Below are positions 38,107 through 50,100 of a stretch of 64,000 nucleotides of DNA, one piece after another. Every line of letters starts with the position of its first letter. Position 1 is the first letter of the stretch. The stretch lies in the IMG/VR virus record IMGVR_UViG_3300042389_001478, positions 1 through 64,000 of that record, one strand, 5' to 3'. The position numbers were made by a program, and so were the translations under genes. The notes under the pieces are model-generated. The model saw only the letters and a list, made by a program, of their open reading frames with translations. It ran no database searches and had not been told where the DNA came from. The stretch is from a virus.

Positions 38107-41100
38107 GCATAGTACGAATAGAAGAAGAAATACAGCCATTAAAATATCTGGTTATAACACAAGAAAGAGACCCTGAAAGTGTTGTTTCTACCAATGTAAT
38201 TATATCTGATACTAGAGTAAATAGAGTCAATTTAATTTCTATAGAAAAAGGACCCCAAGGAGATACTGGACCACGAGGGGCTCAAGGACCAGCAGGAAAA
38301 GACGGAGCCTCTTTTGAAGTTTTGCCAATTAATAGTGGAGGAACCAATAACACTTCATTTAGTAGTGGTAATATAATATATTATGACGGACACAAGCTAT
38401 CTAGTTCTAACTATTCATTTCAAGATCTACTAAACAACTCTAACACTAATGCTGTTACTGGAGTTTTTGCCGGATCAGGGCTATACAGAGAACTAGCAAA
38501 TAATACCGCTACGCTAGGAATTAATGCTGGAGATGGACTTTCTATTAATGAAGATAACCAAATAATAGTAGATGATACCATTGTTCGTAAAGTCGAGCTG
38601 AGTATTGGAAATATTAGTGGTGTTGTTCCGATAGCTAAAGGAGGCACTAATAATCAAACCTTTAGTAGTAATAGGCTATTATATTATGATGGTTTTAAAA
38701 TAACATCATTTCCATTGGCTACTGGAAGAATACTATTAAGCGGAACAACAATAGACATAATTGCAGGATCAGGATTAACCGGAGGAGGATCTTTATCTTT
38801 GCCCAGCGGATCTGTGGTTCTAAATATTGGTGGATCATCAGACATTCTAGTAGAAAATAACGCCATCTCATTATCAACTACTGGAACACCAGGAACATAT
38901 TCTAGAATTACCACAGATGATAAAGGCAGAGTAGTCTCAGGAAGCAACCTAACAAGATCTGATATTATTAGTATTCTTGGATATACTCCTTGGCATCCAG
39001 GTAATGATGGACAAGACTCTGGATTAGACGCTGATTTGCTTGATGGTAGAGATAGCTCATATTTTACTAATGCAGCCAACTTAACTGGTCTTATAGATTC
39101 AAATATTATTCCATCGTCAGTCGAGCCCGGAGTTTATACAAAGCTTTATATTAATAACAAGGGTATGGTAACTCTTGGAGATAATATGAATTATGGAGAT
39201 GTTGTTTATTCTCTAGGATATCGTCCCGTAAGCACAGCCGGAGATACCATTAATGGACCAATAGAAATTAATGGAGATGCCAGTCTAAATGGAGATAATC
39301 TAACCATCAGAGACAATCTCCCTACGATAGGGACCAACTCTGCGTCAATACTTCCTAGCGACCCTAGGGGTTTTAGTTTTTTATATGGTGGATACACATC
39401 CAAAACTGGAATACTTGCATTTTTTCCAGCAGATAGAGAACTGAGACTCGTTACTAATATTAGTAGTGGCGGAGACTTGAGCGGAGGTGAAAATAGTTTT
39501 ATAGGAGATGTCGATGGCGGAGATCAAAATGCTTTGTATATTACTAATAATGTTAGTGGAGATATTAATGTTGTTCTATTAAGAAGTAAAGCTGATAGTC
39601 TTTACGTTAGCAGAACCGATACTCAGGTCATCAGTGGAGTCAAAACATTTGTTAATGGGGTGCAGGTTAGAGATCAGGTTGTGATTATACCGTCCGTTAA
39701 TCAATCCAACCCTCCTCTTAATGTTGGAAATAACTCCAGGATGGTAGATAGTCTCAATGTGGATTTATTACATGGACACAATGCAGATTATTTCAATAAC
39801 GCTAGCAACATGACCGGACTATTTACTTATACTAAAGTCCAATTTGATAATTTAGATGGGACACCAGACTATATTCCTCGTTTTGATAATAGAACCTCTA
39901 ACCCTAGTAGAACAATTAGTAATTCTATCATAAGACAAAAGTCGGACAACACGGCTATTATAATAGAAAATAATGCAAACTTATACGTTGGCTCATCAAA
40001 TAGTGGCTCGTTTTTATCTGACAGTTCTACGGCTGTTGGGCGTAATAATAAAATATATGAAGATAATAGTTTAGCTGTTGGCTATGGTAATGCTATTTCT
40101 GGACAAAATAGCGTAGCGCTAAATTATGGATCTAAGACTTTATCAGATACTTCTATCGCGGCCGGTAAATATGGAGAGACCTGGAATGAAAATCAATTAA
40201 GCTTCGGTGCTTTTTCTGAGTTTAATAATAGTCAAACCATTACTCACGGACAGTATTCAACTATTGCGCTAGGATTAAATAGTACAGAAACTAATGGAGC
40301 ATGGGCCACAATGTCTCCTAATGTCATTTTGCCCAAAGATAAAACTATCGCTTATTCATTAGAAGTATTAATGAATAAAGCAGCAGGTACCGGCGCGGCA
40401 TTTGTTGTATTTGATAGTGGGATTATCAAGAATACCACCTTCAGAAGTCCATCCAACCCCTCTCAGACCATCAATGTCACATCTTCTCTTAAAAATACCA
40501 CCAAAAAAGAAATTTATAACGATTCTCAACAAAGAAGACACTATTATCACTACAGACTAGCAAATATAACCATCATTCAAAATCTTGAAGTAACTGCGTC
40601 TCCTGTTAAAAATATAAGCGGAACTAGCGGTATTGCACAAAATATTAATTCAGAATATAAATATATACCAAAATTTATTAGCAGCATATCTAGCTATTCA
40701 AAGTCAAATGATGGCCATACTGTATTAAATATTCCTAAGCCCATATTTAGTGGATCATTTATACAAAATGAAAATGACTATAGAATCAAAATTAAATCAT
40801 ATGATCATAATATGGTCGCCGGATGTATGGCTAATCTGATGTTTTCATCAGGACTAGCCCGCAACCCAATTTCTAAAAAATATCAGGTTTTAGATATTAT
40901 TGATAAAGATAACTTTCGTGTTAGTGAAAATTTTGCTAGTGGATATCTAACAGATAACGAAATAACTATAGATCCACAGAGTATTTCATTGGTTGATGAG
41001 GCTAATTCTATAGTAATCTCTGGTGGATATCTATATACTAATTCACCAGATATGTATAATATGCCTATTAATGCTATGACCGTACTACATACTGGTATGA

Positions 41101-44100
41101 AAGTACGATTTAGGCCATATGAGTCCCTATATCCAAGCATCAACGAACAAACAGGGATTATTGTCGCATTAACAAATAGTAGCGTTACTTTTAATGTTCC
41201 TTTTACTGGGGTCTTTAATTCTTCTAGCGTCAACACCCCGTCCGTATTAAGGTTTAACTCATACACAGACCACACCTTGAGCTCTTGCTCAAAATTATAT
41301 CTAAGTATTGAAGGATATGGACAGCAGTCAGTCTTTAGAACCTCTGGATCATACCCAACAACATACTGTGGGCAGCCTACTATAGCTTTTAGAATTTCTG
41401 GGGTTCCACAAAACTTTAGTGGCAATCCCGTCAGAGTTTCTCCAGCATCACTAAATTCAGGACTAGTAAATCTACACAACAAAAGAAGTTTTGATGGATC
41501 GTATTCTAAATTAGCCACATCATTTAAAAAGTATGAAGGCATCTATACTCAATATCCATCTAATGATGGGACTAGCGTTTTAAGTATCTTTAACAAGAAC
41601 CTAGAGCACATAACCTTACCTTCTATGCCTTTTTCATATTCTTTGGTATGCGGCTATGGAGACACCGACAACAGCTTTTTTCGTGTTAGTGGGGATTATT
41701 TAGTTTCTAAGCAGGCATTTAATTTTGAAGAGCAAGCAACCCGCACTGTTAGAATTAGAACCACGGACATGTCTGGACAATTTTTAGAAAAATCTTTTAG
41801 AATCAATATATTAAATATGGATGAAAATCCACTATTAATAAATCCTATACAGGATCAATATTTAACAGTCGATGAATTATGGACTTTTTCAGTTCCGACA
41901 GACACTTTTAGCGACGAGGTTTTTTCGACATCTAAGTCTTATTCTGCTCTTTTGAGCGATAATTCTACGCTACCATCATGGCTTAGTTTTAACCCCAGCA
42001 CAAGAAGCTTTAGTGGAACTCCTTCATTATCTGATACTGGTGTCTTGTCTTTAAAAGTGAATGCTCTTTACTATGGCGGTCTATCAGCGCAGGATACTTT
42101 TAATATACATATTAATGAGCCAGGTTTAAACACCTTTGACTACAGCATTCAGTCTGTTGATGATGATAGTCCTCTAAAGATCACAAATCTTAATTTATCA
42201 CAAATTACAATACCAGAAAACATGCCTTCAGGATCAATCATAGGCAAACTAGACACAGCCGGAGGATATGCTCCCCATCTAATATTTCAAACGGCTTCGA
42301 ATAGTTTTAGCGGAGTACTGATCAACAATAGCAATATAATAAGCGAGTGCGCTTCATTTAGTGTGAATTATCCTACAACCACCTTGCTGGGTAGGCTGGA
42401 TACTATCTATACTGGAATGCCGCTGTCCGCATCGAATGGTCTGTCATCAGCCACAGTTACGGGAATTTTAGATTCTATAGTAGCAATCAATGGATACACA
42501 AGTAGTGGGTCAAATCGAGTTTGTGTTCCTAGCATGACATTTCCAGACCTACAATATATTTCCGGCATTCGGTTTGTTTCTTCTCTTTCTGGATGGAATA
42601 ATCAAGCAAGAGTCGCTAATACTGGGCAGAATTTTATCACATTTGATAGAACAGCTTTTAGCGGAAACACGGACTCTGCTTCAAATAAATTTAGCGGCGT
42701 ACTCATTAATAATAGCAACATAATAAGTGAGTGTGCTTCAGTACTTGGTAATCTAAATACTCTGGTTGTCGGAATGCCATTATCGACAAATAGCGACCTA
42801 TCATCAGCCGCAGTTACGGGAATTTTAGATAATATAGTAGAAATTGACGGATATGTAAGTAGTGGATCTTATTCCATTTCGGGTATAACTCCCCCAGATT
42901 TGCAATATATTTCCGGCGTTAGATTTGTATCTTCTCTTCCTGAATGGAATAACGAGGCTAGGGTTGTTAATACCGGAGAGAATTCTCTTATATTTGACGT
43001 TGCCTTTACTGGGACCGGAATTGATACGGCTATTACTGTAAATAATATTGGTAAGCGAATTCTTTTAGACACAAGATATCAAGGACAATCACTATCTGGA
43101 CTAATAACTTATACAGCTATTACTATAAATAATATTGGGAAGCGAATTCTTTTGGATACAACATATCAAGGAACATCACGATCCGGAATAATAACTTATA
43201 CAGCTGAACTTCCGAATGATGCTGAGTACTATCCAAGTGGATTACAATATTTCTCTCGGTCATCAATAGAAGGATGGTGCCCAACAACCATTTCAAAGTC
43301 TTATATTAAAGGATTTCAATCCGAAACCCCTCAATATGCACAATCAACTGGTCACTATGCTACCGGCATCGTATCCTTCTATACTAGTGCTGGATACAAC
43401 AGAATAACTATTAATACGAATGAATATACTAATATCGAACCCGATGAAGATAGTATCTTTATTAATTATTTAGATATAAATCTTGGAGACATTCCAACAG
43501 ATAAGCCATATTCTAGAATTAGTGGATATGACAATCCGTTGTCTTTTATGACACATAGCTTATCGTGGTATCCAGACTCTGGAGTGTTGGGAACAGGTAG
43601 ATTAATATTAAACTTAGATCAAAATCATGGCTATAAAATATTAGATCCCAAAATTTTAAATCAGATCCCCGTACGGTTCGATTCTTGCATTAATAACAAC
43701 AGCAATCGTAGACCCAAAGATAATTTATTTGATATTTTAGCTATTACTGGAAATAAAATAACCATAAAAGATAGTCAAAACTATTTACTAAAAGAAAATG
43801 GCAGACCCGACTATTTTGAACAGCCAATAAAAGCACAATATTCTACAAACGGTTTTCATTTTAGTGGTACAATAGTTAGTGGATCTAATTTATTATATGA
43901 TTGTAGTAGTAATAAAATTTATGATTTACAAAAAAATATGATTTTAGGGTCTTCTTCTTTTAGGGACTACCCACACGTAGTAAGGTTTGATTCTATAGTA
44001 TCGACCGGAACTACCTTCACCGCCACCCTGTATGGTGGACAAAGTATTTTAACGACGACCCCCGGACAACCCATATACATTAATCAGAAGCTATACTCTT

Positions 44101-47100
44101 CATTTCCTGGGTGGTCGGATAGACAAATATACGTAGTAGGTTATTCTTCAGACACAATATATTTATCTAGAGAAATAGACTGGATAAGCCAAGGAACTAG
44201 TGCTACGGCCACTTTCTATACTCTTCCAATATTAGCCGCTAATAAAGATTTCTGTATAGACGACGAAAGAAGAGAGAACAATAGAATTTTTTATAACGGG
44301 AATATTATTACTATAAATGATTTATCAACACCACGAGCATACCTAAACACAAATGATCAAATCAAGATTACTAAATTTAATGAACTAAATAGTTTTGATA
44401 CTAGTTCTGCAATTAGTCAATATGCGCAAATTTTAAGACTTAATGATAAAAAAACTTTATTTAGTGGCATAGCTATCAATGGTGCTAAAAATCTTGAGCC
44501 AATAGTTTTTAATAATCCACAAGATCCCTTAAGAAGAAATGAATATAGACATTCTGATAGTTTTGGATTAGATTGTAATACCGAACTCCCAAATACAGGA
44601 TCTCTGTCTTTTCTAGGGGCAGTATCAGGATATTGTAATATACCATTCTTTAATGGAATTTATTATCATTCATACGGAGGATTTACAGCACAGTGGCCCA
44701 TGGATCCAGACGGACATTTTATTTCAGCCCCAAAAACTGGAGTCTTTACGATAGGAGTAAGCTCCACTAGCTGTCAATCAGGGACTTTATGTATTAATAT
44801 TAGAACTTTTGAAAATACAGAGTTTGATAACATTACAGACATATTTAATAGAAGCATTATCGGACATACCAGTAATATAACCAGCGACAATAAAGGATAT
44901 GTGAGGCCCTGGGGAACAGATAAAAAGCTATATTTTGATTTTTCTGATGGAGCACCGGCTCTTAATGGGTCATACCACATAACTGATAAAATAGATACCA
45001 ATAACTTTACAATTACTGTACCATATAATTCTTCGTATCTCAACAGTAGTGGTTTGGTTTATATTATAGATAGTGACTATAATCTTAAAGCTAATAGAAA
45101 CCCAAATATAAACAATAGTTTTGTAATTCCAGAAGGATCTCTTAGCGTTTCTGGAAACCAGAGCCTGTTTGGTTTTAGTCTTGATTCGTATAATGACCAA
45201 TCTAAGAGATGGAAACATCTTATCAATCTTAGTAATTCAAGCCTATCTAAGTATAGTGGATACCCAGTAAAATTCCACAACCAGGTTAATAGTCAACTAT
45301 TATACTTAAACCCTAATCAAATTAATATTATAGGATTAGATTATTCATTAGATTTTGGTCAAACATACTCATCCATACTAGACAATCCTTCCCTGGACAT
45401 ATTATCAACTAATACACAACCTATTTATCTTAGAGTAACAACCAAAGAAGGCGCAGAACAATGGGCAGCTAGTATACCTAAAATAGCGCCCAAGATTAAT
45501 ATCCTTGGAATTGGTAGTTACACTATCGATAGCAGTAATTTAGTATATAATAATCTAAATAATACATGGCTAATTAATATTATTATTAATAATATAACAG
45601 ACGTTTTAATAGATAGAGATATTACTATTAGAGCTAGCGATGAAACAGGTTTTGATAGTATCACTAAAAACCTTCACTTCAAATTAATACCTGAAATTAG
45701 ATCACCATTGCCTTCATACGCATATTTGAATGGTTCAGATAGTTGGTCTTTAATATATGATGTAAAATATTTACCAGATCAACATCTTATCACAATGTCA
45801 GGCTTTCCCGGCCCAAACTTTAATACCGAAACTGTCTATCCTAATAGTAATACTCCCCTGCGTGTTTATGGATCTCCGGGGTCTATCTCTGGAATATATC
45901 GTCCGGTTTTACAGATCAGAGACTGGACAACCAGCGAGGTTTTAGCAACAAATACAGGAGAGATACACATATTGGGACCAGGGCAATCTGCTCCTCCTTA
46001 TCAATTAAATCCCATTGGGCTTGATGATGATATCTATTTAGACATAGATAATAATTCTAATTCTAGTTCTTTCTCTTTTTATGTTCCATCTAATACTAGC
46101 GCAAGCGAGACAAATTTAGTTGTAACACTAGGAGCTGATCAAAAATATAACAGCAATATATCATATGAATATAGTACAGTATCTAATAGGTACAAAGTCA
46201 CAGTTACTCTAGTTGGTAATACCGGATATTATCCGTCTAAAAATATTAGCGTATCCATATTTCAACCTGTTGTAGATGCAAATTCTAACACAACCTGGGT
46301 ACCACATACTTATAATAAAACGATTAATTTGACACTATACAAGCAATTTCAGATTAGCACATTAGAACTAACACTACCACTAGTATACGACAAACAACAG
46401 AAATGGTCTATTCAGTTCGCTTTAATAGAGGGAATATTAGCATATAGACCCGATATTCAACCAATAGTTAGACTAGGAAATCTACCAACAATAGGAACCT
46501 ATGAGACGCAGCCTCTAGAATATTCTTTAGCCTATAATTATGATGCTGTTAATCATAGATGGCATGTTATAGTGACAGGAAAAGAAGATATTTTTGGATA
46601 TACTACCGACAGACTAGGTCTTAAAGCTATTCAAGTATATGCCGAGGATGGTCTATCATTAGCTACAAAATCTGTTGATGTATTATTTACACAAACTCAA
46701 TATATGGATAATATACAACCAACAATATATTCTATACCAAATGAAGGCTATCAAAATACATTTGATATCAAACAAGCATCTGTTAATGTTTTTCCACAAG
46801 TTCAGATTCCTGTTGAATTAGCAGAAAACACAATTAATTTATCAAGATACTATCGTAAATATGATCCACAGTTTGGTTTATGGGAATATTCATATTATGG
46901 AGATCCTATTTTTGATAGGTGGGATATAGGACTTGATATTACTAATCTGAATTCAACACTATCCAGTAACCAATTTTCTAGACTAATAGTCAAATGTAAA
47001 GGCATTGCTACAGATAAAATACAGGCTGTTGGCAAGCTCAGTCTTGTTGAGCTGGATAGCTTTAGTCTTAATTCATTACCAATTAGTATTAGTGACATAA

Positions 47101-50100
47101 TCTATCCATCATACAATATCATCGAGGGCGAACCCTGGGAAATAACATTTAAGACCTCCTTTGGTCTTGAAAATCCAAATTTTCCTCCGACGATTTTGTT
47201 CTCCGGCCTTCCGTCCATGTGTTCAGGATACAATCCCAGTATTCCATTAGAGCAACAAAATGCCTGCTTTCAATCTAGGATTTGGGATGGTCAACAAAAG
47301 TCTTGGAGCTTTAGATTCAAGGGGCTTCCGTTGTGCGGCATTGAAGGACTAAAGCCCTTCTCTATTACGGCAATAGACACAGACACTATTCAAGATATTT
47401 ATTTAACTTCAGACACTAAATCTGCAAGTATTATGTATTCTTCTTTGGAAGATAATGGCTCTCCTCATACTCCTCCAATAATAAAGATTAAAGGACTTAT
47501 ACCAGAAGAAGATCCTATTCCTTTATCTCCAAAATGCAATTCTCCTATCAACATCTCCTATGAATTTATGCCAAGTAATAGAGAGGCATGTCCAATCCCC
47601 ACGGGTATAACAGGATGGTTAGTTAGTGGCTTGTTACCGCCCGGAATAGGTTATACAATAACATTTTCTGGAGGAAACCCCTCTCCTCCGTGGAATAATC
47701 TATCCAAAGGAACTATTACCCTGTCAGGAAACCCTACAGAGTTTGCTAATGGTGGAGAATATTCACAAAAACTTACTTTAAGAGTATTTGATGCTAGAAA
47801 TAAATCAAGTCAAAAAACCTTTAAATTCCAAGATGCTTCATCTCCAAATCCAGCGTCTCCATTAAATATTTCAGTATATTTTGATGATGAGAAACCCAAA
47901 TACACACCAAGAAGAGCACTAGGCAATGGAGAACAGATAATTCCTCCTCTAGGTACGAATCCTGTAGATAAAGTTATAGGATATCCACCTATTTCTAAAG
48001 CATATTGGCCGCCAGCAATCTCGGGATATGTAACATGCACCAGCACACTTCCTCATAATCTTTGCGAAACTTGCGAATTCTCATATTCTGGAGGAAATTT
48101 TAATAATTTAGATGATAAAGTTTATTTACAATTTTCTAAGCAATTACCAGGATTACCTCTTGGCGCTGGGAATAATGTCTATTTAGAGTTTGACTATGAT
48201 TCAAATAATGATTTAAATAAAATATATACTTTACAATATTCTGCTCCTAATTACTATGTCAGTATTCCGGGGCAAACCTTATTAACCGGAAGTGGTAGGC
48301 TAGTAAGAGAGAGAATAAAAGAAAATATTCCAACAGAAGACCTGCAGAAATTTCGCGGGTCTGTTGATCCAAACACCTCTCATTCTATACTAGGATGTGG
48401 AGCATTTGCTACTAAGTTATCTTACCAAGTTCCAGGAGAAGGAAACTCGTACGGATTATTTGGCAGAATGAGGCCAGATTATATCGCCACCATTCCTACT
48501 AATGGGGTTTTTAGTAACACAGACTCTTTACTTTCTGGTTTAAGTATTAATCAATTAAATAATCCATATACTGCTGGTAGTTCCAATCATATCTATACCA
48601 TAAAAACATCTAATTGTTGGGAAACAGGATATCTAAGAATCAGTGGCATACTATTACCATCCCCCTCTGTCGAGCTAACAGACCCCGCTCCCGCCCAAGG
48701 TGTTCCTTTTGCATATAATAATCAGCAGTACTATGTTGGTAGCAGATGTTCATATGGAAATACCACTGAACAAAGAGATCTAGTAGAGAACCAAAGAGAT
48801 ACAAGTATAAATTACAGGATCAAAAATATTTTGACGAATTCTATTTATCAAAATTCTCAGGTAGGACGAAATCAGGCTATAGCATTTAACCATAGCGAAA
48901 CAAACGGAACAGTCTTCTCCTTATTTTTAAGCAATAACCCATCGACATTTCCAACATTCAAATATAATGCATTAAGGTATGCAGAAAATGAATATTTTTG
49001 GATTCATAAGGGTGGCACCAAGAATGGAACTATAACACAAACTAGTTTTCCACCAGTTATTATTGCCGGAATCAAGAACAATACCATTTCTTCTTTAAGC
49101 GGAGTTTCTATTTCAGGTTATGGAGGCGTTTTAGTTGGTGGCTATATTCCCTTCAGAGAATATCCAATAGCAATACCATATTATCAGCGTCCAGATAATA
49201 CAGAATGGCGAACACAGGATTATCCACCACACATCACTGGGTTTATTGCAGAAGAAATTAAAAATAGTCTCTCGATATCTGTGCCATATACACACCCAGG
49301 AAATTCATCCAGTAGCGATCAATATATTTATATTAATATTGGTCCTAATAACTACAATCTGGTTGCAGGAGAGGCTATTAGTGTTTCTTTTGCTAATAGC
49401 TTAATACCATCAATGTCATTAATTTTAGAAAACGCTAATTTCAGTAGTACTTTTATAAAAATACCATATAACAGACAGACACTTCAGCCCATAACCGATG
49501 GTCAGGCTTATATTTCATTTAAAAATGTATTATTGAATACAGATACAGAAAATAATCAATTAATTATTAAACATAGAGATATACCATTTATAACTGGAGA
49601 TAATGTTGATATAACCCAAGCCTCAGCATCGACTCGCACTAATATAGCTCCATATGACTATAATACCACGATAGTCTCTGGAGATAGCTCTACTCTATAT
49701 GTGGCATTTAATGGTCCAAATACCATCAACTACAGTGGATCTCTTGCTGTTTCGGGCATTACTACTATTAATAGGGTATATTCAGACATGATTAATGTGG
49801 TACAGCCACTGACCACTACAGACACGGCAGGATATTGGTTATTTGGATTATCTGGAATACCATCGGGCCTATATAAAGACTATTCGTATAAAATGATCTC
49901 TGTGGAAAATACTGGTATGCCAGTTTTTAATGGTACTGATTTAAGCCCTAAAAAATACTACACATCCTATCCTCTATATATCAATAAGCCTATTAAAATT
50001 AAGTTGACTCAATCGGTTTTGGATGCAGGCATAGTCAACAACAACGGATCATGGAGCCTTACCTTTAATGTTGAAGGAGGGTCGAGACCAATAATCAATA

